Assembly (NCBI RefSeq): GCF_002006995.1
Contig: NZ_MRUL01000009.1
Location: 124,001 to 188,000 of the forward strand
Reading direction: 5' to 3'
DNA: 64,000 bases
From: Izhakiella australiensis
GTDB lineage: Bacteria > Pseudomonadota > Gammaproteobacteria > Enterobacterales > Enterobacteriaceae
A program made the position numbers and the translations under genes. Shown one piece after another: positions 26,335-34,966 of the stretch (the first letter of the stretch is position 1; each line of letters starts with the position of its first letter). A model generated the notes under the pieces. It was not told where the DNA came from. It searched no databases and saw nothing but the letters and a program-made list of their open reading frames with translations.

Positions 26335-27302
26335 AAATATTCAGCCAGTATAAAACAGGAGCGATCTTCGCGATGATATTGACCTCCGCCATGATGATTA
26401 ATGATGCCAACGCACTGACGGTTTACACCGCCGGCCCCGGTTCGCTGGCCAAAAATCTGGCCGCCGGTTTTGAGCAAAAAACCGGCGTCAAAGTGAATAT
26501 CTTTCAGGCAACCACCGGCAAGGTAATGGCCCGTCTGGAAGCTGAGCAGGCCAATCCACTGGCCGATATTCTGATATCTGCCTCCTGGGATACCGCAGAA
26601 GAACTGCACAATCGCGGCTGGCTGCTGGCCTATCAGAGCCACAATGCGGAAAAGGTGCCGCCAGCGCTGAAAACCACGGATTACGTCGCCCAGGGGATCT
26701 CTGCGCTGGGCATCGTCTGGAATACTAAAAGCGGTACGCCGGAGCCAAAAGAGTGGCAGGATCTGACTACCCCCGCCTTTAAGGACAAAGTCACCACGCC
26801 GGATCCAGCTCTCTCCGGTGCCTCGCTTGACCTGTTAATCGGCCTGCAAAACAGCATGGGCGAACAGGCCTGGCAGCTGTTCAGCCAGTTGAAAGATAAC
26901 GGGATGATAATCGGCGGTCCGAATGCACAGGCGGTAACGCCGGTCATGCAGGGAGCTAAAGCTGCGGTGTTCGGCGCAGTTGATTATGTTTCTTACAAGA
27001 ACATCAAAGATGGTGAAGCCATCAAAGTTATTTTTCCGGCCAGCGGCACCGTTGCCGCGCCGCGCCCGATGATGATCCTTAAAAGCACCCAGCATGCCAG
27101 TGATGCGAAGGCCTTTATTGACTACGTTCTGTCGCCGGAAGGCCAGGCGCTGGTCGCCGACGCCTGGCTGATGCCGGCCCGCACCGATATCAGCGCCAAA
27201 CGTCCACTGCTCAGCGATTTGAAGCTGCTGCAGGTCAATAATCAAACCGGCAGCGATCGCGCGCAGGTCTTGCAGCGCTTTAGCGCACTATTCTCCCGTT
27301 AA
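26331..27302 (+). CDS. Periplasmic substrate-binding protein of the ABC importer
   Basis: The 323-residue product has a signal peptide (about 1-28, cleavage near NANA/LTVY). A class II (Fbp-like) periplasmic-binding fold follows: LTVYTAGPGSLAKNLAAGFE, ADILISASWDTAEELHNRGW, and late KAFIDYVLSPEGQALVADAW. These segments are shared by FbpA, AfuA and phosphonate-binding relatives. Clear FbpA tyrosine iron ligands were not identified, so ferric iron is only one option. It overlaps the ATPase gene by 4 bases and is followed by a hairpin before the permease gene. Confidence 0.88.
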   Translation: MKIFSQYKTGAIFAMILTSAMMINDANALTVYTAGPGSLAKNLAAGFEQKTGVKVNIFQATTGKVMARLEAEQANPLADILISASWDTAEELHNRGWLLAYQSHNAEKVPPALKTTDYVAQGISALGIVWNTKSGTPEPKEWQDLTTPAFKDKVTTPDPALSGASLDLLIGLQNSMGEQAWQLFSQLKDNGMIIGGPNAQAVTPVMQGAKAAVFGAVDYVSYKNIKDGEAIKVIFPASGTVAAPRPMMILKSTQHASDAKAFIDYVLSPEGQALVADAWLMPARTDISAKRPLLSDLKLLQVNNQTGSDRAQVLQRFSALFSR

Positions 27303-27315
27303 ACTTTCCAGCTGC

Positions 27316-27338
27316 GGCGGGCTTATCGCCCGCCTTTT
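27316..27338 (+). terminator. Intra-operon hairpin between binding protein and permease
   Basis: Stem GGCGGGC (27316-27322) and GCCCGCC (27328-27334) has a 5-base loop and is followed by only four Ts. It sits 13 bases after the binding-protein stop and before the permease GTG. Such hairpins commonly cause partial termination or protect the upstream mRNA, which would give more binding protein than permease. Confidence 0.6.
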
Positions 27339-27350
27339 CAGGAGCCTGCC

Positions 27351-29003
27351 GTGAAACTTCGCGCGATCGTTATACTGACCGTCAGCCTGCTGATAATTCT
27401 GGTGGCGCTACCGCTGCTATTCATCGTGCTTCAGGCGGTATTCCCGGCCTTTAGCGAAGGCTCGTTACGCGGCGCCTTCACCCCCTTTTTAACCCTCTGG
27501 CGCGATCCACAACTCGGTGCATCGCTGCGGGGAACGCTGGGGCTCGGCCTGGGCGTTGCACTCGGCAGCGCGCTGCTGGGCCTGCCTTTAGGGGTAATAC
27601 GCGGCCTGTTTAACCTACCGGCCGCGCGCCTGTGGGATCTACTGATGCTGATTCCCTTCCTGACGCCGCCCTATATCGCCGCACTGTCCTGGATACTGGC
27701 ATTGCAGCCTAATGGCTATCTGGCGCAGCTGACCGGTTTCGATCTGAATAAGCTCTTGTTCAGCGCCACCGGCATCATTCTGGTCATGACGCTCAATATT
27801 TTCCCGGTGGTCTATTTTGCCGTCTCCCGCAGTCTGCTTGCCAGCGGACAAAGGCTGGCAACCATTGGCCGGGTACACGGCGCCAGCGCCTGGCGCGCTT
27901 TCTGGCATATTACCCTGCCAATGCTGCTGCCTGCGCTCGCCGCCGGCATGCTGCTGGCGTTTACCATGGCAATTGAAGAGTACGGCGTTCCCGCCGCCCT
28001 GGGCAGTCGTTCAGGCGTGGTGATGCTGACAGTCAGCATTGAGAAAAAGCTGGCGGACTGGCCGATCGATCTCTCCGGCGCCTCGCTGCTTTCGCTGCTG
28101 CTGGTGCTGGTAGCGCTGTCCGGCTGGTGGCTACAGCGTCGCCTGGTCGGCAATAAAGAGATAACCAGCATAACCGGCAAACCGATGGAAAATCAGGGCG
28201 CGCATTTAGCCGGCTGGACCATACCCGCGCTGCTGGTTTTCGCCGTTACTGCACTGCTGGCCGTGGCGCTACCAATGTCCTCAATGTTGCTGACGGCGTT
28301 TTTATCCACCCTTTCCGGCGGTATCAGCGGCGATAATTTTACCCTGCGACATTTTGCGCTGCTTTTTTCGCAGCAGGGCGAGGCGCTACAGGCGCTTTCT
28401 ACCAGCCTCAGTTTGGCGTTCGGATCGGCGCTGATAACCGGTGCATCAGGACTGCTTTGCGCGTGGCTGGTGGTGGCCCGCCGGCTGCGCTATGGCGCCT
28501 TGCTTGACGGGCTATCGCTCCTTCCCGCCGCGTTGCCGGGCGTGGTGGTCGGCGTCGGGCTGATTTTGCTCTGGAACCAGTCGTTCTGGCCGTTTACGCC
28601 CTATAACAGCAAGGCCATCTTGTTGCTCTCGTACTGCTGCCTGCTGCTGCCCTGGCCTGTGCGCTACATCGGCAGCGCACTGCGTCAGCTGGGAAACAAC
28701 CTCGAATCCGCCGCGCGTGTACACGGCGCCAGCCCCCTGACCGCCCTGCGACTTATCGTTCTGCCTCTGGTTTTCCCCAGCCTGCTGGCCTCTATGCTGA
28801 TGGTTTTTGCCGTCGCCTTGCGGGAGCTGGTGACCTCGCTGCTGCTGGCGCCGGCCGGAACGCAAACCATATCGGTATTCGTCTGGCGCCAGTTTGAACA
28901 GGGCTCGGTTGGCCAGGGAATGGCGATGGCCAGCGTGGCGGCGCTAGTCGGGCTGCTGCTAATGCTGCTAGCCCTAGGCATTATGCAGCGCAGCCAGCGC
29001 TGA
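27351..29003 (+). CDS. ABC importer permease with two fused membrane domains
   Basis: The 550-residue protein has two tandem BPD-type permease domains of about six helices each. The coupling loops that contact the ATPase are visible twice: GRVHGASAWRAFWHITLPM (about residue 175) and ARVHGASPLTALRLIVLPLV (about 455). Such fused permeases are typical of SfuB/FbpB-like importers and remove the need for a second permease gene. It starts with GTG at 27351 after AGGAG. It closes the operon; no strong terminator follows before yhhT. Confidence 0.9.
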   Translation: MKLRAIVILTVSLLIILVALPLLFIVLQAVFPAFSEGSLRGAFTPFLTLWRDPQLGASLRGTLGLGLGVALGSALLGLPLGVIRGLFNLPAARLWDLLMLIPFLTPPYIAALSWILALQPNGYLAQLTGFDLNKLLFSATGIILVMTLNIFPVVYFAVSRSLLASGQRLATIGRVHGASAWRAFWHITLPMLLPALAAGMLLAFTMAIEEYGVPAALGSRSGVVMLTVSIEKKLADWPIDLSGASLLSLLLVLVALSGWWLQRRLVGNKEITSITGKPMENQGAHLAGWTIPALLVFAVTALLAVALPMSSMLLTAFLSTLSGGISGDNFTLRHFALLFSQQGEALQALSTSLSLAFGSALITGASGLLCAWLVVARRLRYGALLDGLSLLPAALPGVVVGVGLILLWNQSFWPFTPYNSKAILLLSYCCLLLPWPVRYIGSALRQLGNNLESAARVHGASPLTALRLIVLPLVFPSLLASMLMVFAVALRELVTSLLLAPAGTQTISVFVWRQFEQGSVGQGMAMASVAALVGLLLMLLALGIMQRSQR

Positions 29004-29091
29004 TGAGATTAATCCTTAACTGAGCCATACGCGCACGCTGGCCTGAGAAAGCTCTACACTTTAGCGGCATAGCGTGAAAAGAGGAACGTTG

Positions 29092-30123
29092 ATGGCGGTG
29101 CCGCAGCAAGAGAGAATCGGGCAAAATCTACTGATTAAACTGGCAACGCTGGTAGTTCTGCTCGCCGGTATTCACGCCGCCTCAACTATTCTGGTGCCGT
29201 TTTTACTCGCGCTTTTTATCGCCATCGTGCTCAATCCGCTGGTTTCCTGGCTGATGCGCCATGGGCTACGACGCGGATTTTCAATTGCGCTGGTGATGCT
29301 GGTGATGCTCGCGCTGTTCGCCATTGTTGGCGCCATGCTGGCAGGCTCGGCACACGAGTTTTCCGACATTTATCCGCAGCTGCACGGGCAAATTGAGCAC
29401 CGCATGCGCTGGCTGCAACATCTGGCAAGGCCTTTTCATCTTAATGTCTCCACCAGCGCGCTGGCGCAGCGCCTCGATCCCGACACGGTGATGAGCATGG
29501 CCTCCAGCCTGCTGACCAAGTTTTCCGGCGTGATGTCGGGCCTGGTTCTGCTGCTGATGACCGTAATATTCATGCTGCTGGAAGTACATCACCTGCCTTA
29601 CAAATTACGCTTTGCGCTGGTAAACCCACGCATCCGCATCGCCGGTTTGCACCGTGCGCTTAAAGGCGTCACCCATTATCTGGCGCTAAAAACGCTGATC
29701 AGCTTATTTACCGGCATCACCGTCTGGCTGGCGCTATGGCTTCTGGGCGTCAAGTTCGCCCTGCTTTGGGGACTGGTCGCTTTTATTTGTAATTTCGTCC
29801 CCAATATCGGCCCCATTATTGCCGGCATACCGCCGGTAGCGCAGGCGCTGCTGCTAAACGCACCGCTGACGGCCGGACTGGCGGCGCTGTTGTTTGTTGT
29901 CATCCATATGGTATTTGGCAACATGCTGGAACCACGGATTATGGGAAAGAGGCTCGGCCTGTCGTCACTGGTGGTCTTTCTGTCGTTGATTTTTTGGGGC
30001 TGGCTGCTGGGGCCGGTGGGTATGCTACTGTCGGTTCCGCTGACCAGCGTATGCAAAATCCTGATGGAAACCACCCCGGGAGGCAGCAAGCTGGCAATTT
30101 TACTGGGCAATGGTCGTCCCTGA
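29092..30123 (+). CDS. yhhT: AI-2E family membrane protein YhhT
   Basis: YhhT belongs to the AI-2 exporter (TqsA/PerM) superfamily. The 343-residue, roughly 8-helix product matches E. coli YhhT strongly: LALFIAIVLNPLVSWL, GLHRALKGVTHYLALKT, VVFLSLIFWGWLLGPVGMLL and the C-terminal GGSKLAILLG. ATG 29092 follows GAGGAACG and is preferred to GTG 29074. In E. coli it lies directly after yhhS; here the PTS and ABC operons intervene. The E. coli downstream neighbour acpT is not found in the window. Transport substrate is unproven. Confidence 0.93.
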   Translation: MAVPQQERIGQNLLIKLATLVVLLAGIHAASTILVPFLLALFIAIVLNPLVSWLMRHGLRRGFSIALVMLVMLALFAIVGAMLAGSAHEFSDIYPQLHGQIEHRMRWLQHLARPFHLNVSTSALAQRLDPDTVMSMASSLLTKFSGVMSGLVLLLMTVIFMLLEVHHLPYKLRFALVNPRIRIAGLHRALKGVTHYLALKTLISLFTGITVWLALWLLGVKFALLWGLVAFICNFVPNIGPIIAGIPPVAQALLLNAPLTAGLAALLFVVIHMVFGNMLEPRIMGKRLGLSSLVVFLSLIFWGWLLGPVGMLLSVPLTSVCKILMETTPGGSKLAILLGNGRP

Positions 30124-30298
30124 CTGCCGGTAATCCCTGCAAATCAATAACGAAACGGTAGCGCACGTCGCCCTGACGCCACGGAAGGAAGGCCCGGCGA
30201 GCGCATGACATTTATCCCGCGATCCGGCTATCGCTTTAACTGCGGCAGATTGACATTGCCATGGTATGCTTGCGTCAGCACCGAGCGAGGAATCTGCC

Positions 30299-31879
30299 GT
30301 GAAAAAACTGGGATCGAAGCCAATTGTAAGGCACTGGACGCTACTGGCCGCAGCCGCCCTGTTACCGCTTTTACTTAGCCTGATTTTCAGCTATTTTGCC
30401 GCGCGTAGTCAGCTTGGTCGTCATATGAATAGCATCGGCGAAAGCCTGATGAACCAAAGCGAACAGATTAGCGACCGCGCGCAGGATATGCTCAATACGC
30501 TACAGCGTTTTGCCGGCCAGCCCTGCGAAAGTTCGCTGATTGATATACAGCGAATCAGCAATCTGAATGCCTACTTTCGCTCAATCGGACTGCTGCAGGG
30601 TAACCAGATCGTTTGCTCCTCCGCCTACGGTTCGTTTACCGGTCCGCTTAATGCGTTGATTTCTCCACCTTTATTTAACACGCAACACCTGACGTCAAGC
30701 ATCTCCGTTGCCGGTACCTATGGCGTGCCTCATCGCTCCGCCGTGCTTTATCTGCGACGGCCTCACGGCGATCGGGGAAGCTATGCCATCGTCGAAGGCC
30801 AGTATCTGCTCGACTTTATGCAGGCAGTCGGACGCCCGCGCGGCGACGTTCTCAGCCTCAGGGTCGGCGATGGCTATGCGATACGTAGCGGCTGGTTGCC
30901 GCCGAATAATAATCCCCTCTGGGGCAACAGCCAGCTAACGCTGCACTCTACGCGCTATCCGATCGCACTTAGCGTTGAATCACCGGCCAGCGAGTTTCTG
31001 CGCATCTGGCAGCAGCTGCTGTTAACTTTTCTACCGCTGGGGATAATCCTGGCGCTGGTGTTTAGCCTGATGGCAAATAACTGGCTAAAGCGCAGGCTCT
31101 CATTTCACGATGAAATGCGCCGGGCCATTGCCAGAGATGAATTTTTCGTTGTCTATCAACCGGTTTATAGCAACAAAACCGGGGAGGCCAGCGGGGCCGA
31201 AGCGCTGATGCGCTGGCAGCGGAGCAATGGCGAATGGGTCAGCCCGGATATTTTTATTGCCGCTGCGGAAGCCGAAGCAATGATCATCCCGCTGACCCGC
31301 CATCTGCTCTCATTGATCGTTCGCGACAGCGCTGACTGGCAGGTACCCGCCGGATTTCACCTTGGCGTGAACGTGGCAGCAGAGCACTTACAGGATGCGA
31401 GCTTTCTCGACGATATCCGCCAGTTCGCCCGTCACATGGCATTGCACACTCAGCAGTTGAATATCACCCTGGAGCTCACCGAACGCAGCCTGATCGGCGA
31501 TCCGCAAACGGTAATCAGCAAGCTGGAAGAATTACGCAGCGAAGGCTTTCGCGTCGCGATTGACGATTTTGGCACCGGCCACTGCACCCTTTCCTATTTG
31601 CAGACGTTCCCGCTTGATTACCTGAAAATTGATAAGGGCTTTGTCGCGGCGATTGAGCAAGTCAATGGTGAAACGCCGGTGCTGGATACCATTATTCAGC
31701 TGAGCCACAAGCTGGCCCTGCAAACGGTCGCCGAAGGCGTAGAAACGCCGTTGCAGTTTCACTATCTCAAACAGCGCGGCGTAACCTTTATCCAGGGCTA
31801 TCTGTATGCCCGGCCGATGCGCAGCGAAGAAATGATAAACTGGCTGAAAAATCCACCGCCGTTTCCACCTGAAATCTGA
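30299..31879 (+). CDS. CSS-motif EAL-domain c-di-GMP phosphodiesterase
   Basis: Membrane-bound phosphodiesterase that should linearise cyclic-di-GMP. Two membrane helices (about residues 13-35 and 238-260) flank a periplasmic CSS domain with VCSSAYG and a second Cys (QPCESS), the redox-sensitive pair described for this family. The cytoplasmic EAL domain (about 270-520) keeps the catalytic set: GAEALMRW, NVAAEHL, ELTERS, IDDFGTG, LKIDKGF and AEGVET. GTG 30299 follows GAGG at good spacing; an in-frame ATG 30266 lacks one. Likely active enzyme; target process unknown, but fimbriae and diguanylate cyclase genes lie in the same window. Confidence 0.92.
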   Translation: MKKLGSKPIVRHWTLLAAAALLPLLLSLIFSYFAARSQLGRHMNSIGESLMNQSEQISDRAQDMLNTLQRFAGQPCESSLIDIQRISNLNAYFRSIGLLQGNQIVCSSAYGSFTGPLNALISPPLFNTQHLTSSISVAGTYGVPHRSAVLYLRRPHGDRGSYAIVEGQYLLDFMQAVGRPRGDVLSLRVGDGYAIRSGWLPPNNNPLWGNSQLTLHSTRYPIALSVESPASEFLRIWQQLLLTFLPLGIILALVFSLMANNWLKRRLSFHDEMRRAIARDEFFVVYQPVYSNKTGEASGAEALMRWQRSNGEWVSPDIFIAAAEAEAMIIPLTRHLLSLIVRDSADWQVPAGFHLGVNVAAEHLQDASFLDDIRQFARHMALHTQQLNITLELTERSLIGDPQTVISKLEELRSEGFRVAIDDFGTGHCTLSYLQTFPLDYLKIDKGFVAAIEQVNGETPVLDTIIQLSHKLALQTVAEGVETPLQFHYLKQRGVTFIQGYLYARPMRSEEMINWLKNPPPFPPEI

Positions 31880-32299
31880 CAGCCCGCCGCCGGCTGAATC
31901 GTCGCACAGTGACTAAATGCTGCGGGTGAAGCCGCCGACGCGAAAACGCATTTTTTCACTATACTCCTTCTGGCACTCCAATTTCTTGCCAGCGGAGAAC
32001 CACCAGAAAAATCAACTTATTAACAGTAAGTTAAGAAGAAAAACAGCAAGGAAATTACACACCAAAAGTGATACTGCAAATCAACTTTTAATTTCCACAC
32101 CGCAAACAATTACGTTGAGAAATTATGAAAACAGGAAGGAAAACGTTAAGATAACCCTCTGCTGACTCGATTAATTCGATATAAATAATGTCATTCGAGT
32201 CCGTTTTTAGCACAAGCCGCAGGGCTATTTCCTCGCTGCGCTTATCAGGAAAACACGGCGGGAAAGTTCCACAGGATTAGTAACTACAGGGTGTTTGAT
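31880..32299. promoter_or_regulatory. Long A+T-rich leader region of proP
   Basis: This 420-bp gap contains no credible gene; an 82-codon frame from 31917 has no ribosome site and low-complexity composition. The stretch 31980-32160 is distinctly A+T-rich with several A-tracts, as expected for a nucleoid-protein-sensitive promoter. A hairpin, GACTCGA (32164-32170) with TCGAGTC (32195-32201), is followed by CGTTTTT. In E. coli, proP has osmotic and CRP/Fis-dependent promoters in a similar region; individual sites were not resolved here. Confidence 0.45.
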
Positions 32300-33805
32300 A
32301 TGAAGCTACGTAGGAAGCGTGTTAAACCGATTGGGTTAAAAGACATAACAATTATTGACGACACAAAATTGCGTAAAGCGATTACCGCCGCAGCACTGGG
32401 CAACGCAATGGAGTGGTTCGACTTTGGTGTATACGGTTTTGTTGCTTACGCACTTGGCCAGGTTTTTTTCCCCGATGCCAGCCCGGGCGTGCAGATGGTT
32501 GCCGCACTGGCCACATTCTCTGTTCCATTTTTAATTCGTCCTCTCGGCGGTATGTTCTTCGGCGCACTTGGTGACCGCTATGGTCGTCAGAAAATCCTCG
32601 CCATCACCATCGTCATCATGTCTATCAGTACCTTTGCCATCGGCCTGATCCCCTCCTATGCCTCAATAGGCATCTGGGCGCCGATTTTGCTGCTGATAGC
32701 CAAAATGGCGCAGGGCTTTTCGGTTGGCGGTGAATATACCGGCGCGTCGATTTTCGTTGCCGAATACTCCCCGGACCGTAAACGAGGCTTCCTTGGAAGC
32801 TGGCTGGATTTTGGCTCGATCGCCGGTTTCGTACTGGGTGCCGGTATCGTGGTGGTGATCTCCGCTATCGTCGGTCAGGAGAAATTCCTCGACTGGGGCT
32901 GGCGCGTTCCCTTCTTCCTTGCCTTGCCGCTGGGCATGATCGGTCTCTACCTGCGCCATGCGCTGGAAGAAACGCCGGCTTTCCAGCAGCATGTGGAAAA
33001 GCTGGAACAGGGAGACCGCGAAGGTCTGGCTGCCGGTCCGCAGGTCTCTTTCAAAGAGGTTGCCACCAAACACTGGCGCAGCCTGCTGACCTGCGTAGGG
33101 CTGGTGATCTCCACCAACGTGACCTACTACATGCTACTGACCTACATGCCAAGCTACCTGTCGCATAACCTGCACTACAGTGAAGATCACGGCGTGTTGA
33201 TTATCATCGCGATTATGATCGGTATGCTGTTCGTTCAGCCAGTAATGGGCCTGATGAGCGATAAGTTTGGTCGTCGCCCCTTTATTATTATCGGTAGCAT
33301 TGCCCTGTTTGCGCTGTCGATCCCCTGCTTTATGCTGATTAACAGCAATGTGCTCGGGCTGATATTCGTTGGCTTGCTGCTGATGGCGATCGTGCTTAAC
33401 GCCTTTACCGGCGTCATGGCCTCATCGCTGCCGGCCATGTTCCCGACCCATATCCGCTACAGCGCCCTTGCCAGCGCCTTTAATATCTCAGTGCTGGTCG
33501 CCGGCGTAACGCCTACGGCTGCGGCCTGGCTGGTTGAGAGCACCAATAACCTCTATATGCCAGCATATTATCTGATGGTGATTGCGGTTATTGGCTTGAT
33601 CACCGGCATCACGATGAAAGAGACCGCCAACAAGCCGCTGCGCGGGGCGGCGCCTGCGGCTTCCGATATGGAAGAAGCGCGCGAAATCCTGCAGGAACAT
33701 CACGATAATATCGAACATAAAATTGAAGATATTGATGCGCAGATAAGCGAGCTGGAAGCTAAACGTAAAAATCTGGTGCAGCAGCACCCGACCATTAACG
33801 AATAG
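32300..33805 (+). CDS. proP: Osmosensory proline/betaine:H+ symporter ProP
   Basis: ProP imports proline, glycine betaine and ectoine when the cell is osmotically stressed. The 501-residue product is nearly collinear with E. coli ProP. It begins MKLRRKRVKPIG and has AALGNAMEWFDFGVYGFVAY, the MFS motif GDRYGRQK, and TCVGLVISTNVTYYMLLTYM. A C-terminal segment (about 455-495, EHHDNIEHKIEDIDAQISEL) has the heptad pattern of the antiparallel coiled coil that sets the osmotic threshold. The frame is open from GTG 32291, but ATG 32300 has AGGG at correct distance and matches the E. coli start. A strong terminator follows. Confidence 0.96.
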   Translation: MKLRRKRVKPIGLKDITIIDDTKLRKAITAAALGNAMEWFDFGVYGFVAYALGQVFFPDASPGVQMVAALATFSVPFLIRPLGGMFFGALGDRYGRQKILAITIVIMSISTFAIGLIPSYASIGIWAPILLLIAKMAQGFSVGGEYTGASIFVAEYSPDRKRGFLGSWLDFGSIAGFVLGAGIVVVISAIVGQEKFLDWGWRVPFFLALPLGMIGLYLRHALEETPAFQQHVEKLEQGDREGLAAGPQVSFKEVATKHWRSLLTCVGLVISTNVTYYMLLTYMPSYLSHNLHYSEDHGVLIIIAIMIGMLFVQPVMGLMSDKFGRRPFIIIGSIALFALSIPCFMLINSNVLGLIFVGLLLMAIVLNAFTGVMASSLPAMFPTHIRYSALASAFNISVLVAGVTPTAAAWLVESTNNLYMPAYYLMVIAVIGLITGITMKETANKPLRGAAPAASDMEEAREILQEHHDNIEHKIEDIDAQISELEAKRKNLVQQHPTINE

Positions 33806-33818
33806 TTGTTCCCCTCTC

Positions 33819-33846
33819 ATCCCCCGGCTACCGGGGGATTTTTTTT
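33819..33846 (+). terminator. Intrinsic terminator after proP
   Basis: A 9-bp stem, ATCCCCCGG (33819-33827) and CCGGGGGAT (33831-33839), has a 3-base loop, followed by an 8-T run. Classic rho-independent terminator 13 bases past the proP stop. Confidence 0.92.
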
Positions 33847-33979
33847 GCCCGGCGATAGCTAATTTCTGGCCCTGAATCCTGGGCATTTCTGGCTAAAGCT
33901 ATTACTCTGAACGGACATTGCTGACGCGTCGTTTAAGACAGTTATCCTCGATCCCGACAAGAGTAATAAGGTTCTGGTT

Positions 33980-34966
33980 ATGAAAAAACCTGAAATTCCT
34001 GCCGATGAGCCGTTCCGCCTGGGTGAACTTCGCGGGCTCGATCTTCTGCATACCCCCGCAGAAGAACGCTTTGATCGCCTGACCCGACTGGCAAAACGAT
34101 TGTTTAACGTTCCTAACTCCGTCGTGGCGCTGCTGGATGACCGGTATCTGTGGTTTAAATCTTGCGAAGGCTTTAGCTCTAAACCCATCAACAGAGAAGA
34201 CACCTTTTGCGCCCACGCCATTTTGCGTGACGAGGTGCTGGTGGTTGAAGATGCCCACACCGACGATCGTTTTCACGACAACCCGGCAGTAACGGATTCG
34301 CCGCATATCCGCTTTTATGCCGGCTGCCCTCTGCGCACGCCAGCAGGTGCCAGAGTTGGCACCCTGTGCCTGTTTGATAGCGAACCGCGCAGCTTCAGCG
34401 AGGACGATAATCACACCCTGCGCGATCTGGCTTCAATGGCCGAAGCTGAGCTGATCGCTTTTCAGGCGGCAACCTCGGATGAACTGACGCAGATAAGCAA
34501 CCGGCGCGGCTTTATTACGCTGGGCCAGATGATGCTGAATGCCTGTCAGCTACGGGCGGTTAACGCCTGCCTGACTTTTCTCGACCTCGATAAATTTAAA
34601 GCGATTAACGATACGCTGGGACACCGGGAAGGCGACCGGGCGCTGATGGATTTCGCCGACGCCATGAAAGTGGTTTTTAGCAGTGCAGACCTGTTCGCCC
34701 GCCTCGGCGGAGATGAGTTCGTAGTGCTGTTTCACGATACATCGCAGGAAAAGGCCGAAGCGCTGCTGGAGAAATTCACCCGCTACCTGCACGAACAGGG
34801 AATAAACCTGAATCGTCACTATCAGCTGAATTTTTCCCACGGCGTGGTCGAATTCGATCCGCATCAGCCACAAACCCTTGAACAGCTGCTGGCACAGAGC
34901 GATGACAAGATGTACCGCCACAAGCAGCATCGTCGCAACGGTCTCAATGGCATTAAGTCCGGTTAA
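33980..34966 (+). CDS. GAF-GGDEF diguanylate cyclase
   Basis: A cytoplasmic 328-residue enzyme that should make cyclic-di-GMP. Residues about 25-160 form a GAF sensor domain (FNVPNSVVALLDDRYLWFKS, DTFCAHAIL, FYAGCPLRTPAGARVGTLCL). Residues about 165-325 form a GGDEF domain with an intact active site RLGGDEF, LDLDKFKAIND and GHREGDRAL. The position that usually holds the RxxD inhibitory site reads SSAD, so product feedback through that site is probably lost. ATG 33980 follows AAGG. Its 3' end overlaps the convergent MocR gene by 4 bases. Confidence 0.92.
   Translation: MKKPEIPADEPFRLGELRGLDLLHTPAEERFDRLTRLAKRLFNVPNSVVALLDDRYLWFKSCEGFSSKPINREDTFCAHAILRDEVLVVEDAHTDDRFHDNPAVTDSPHIRFYAGCPLRTPAGARVGTLCLFDSEPRSFSEDDNHTLRDLASMAEAELIAFQAATSDELTQISNRRGFITLGQMMLNACQLRAVNACLTFLDLDKFKAINDTLGHREGDRALMDFADAMKVVFSSADLFARLGGDEFVVLFHDTSQEKAEALLEKFTRYLHEQGINLNRHYQLNFSHGVVEFDPHQPQTLEQLLAQSDDKMYRHKQHRRNGLNGIKSG

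Noticed and set aside
31917-32165. 82-codon frame ahead of proP
   Set aside because: No ribosome site, A/T-driven Lys/Asn/Arg composition; better explained as promoter and leader DNA.
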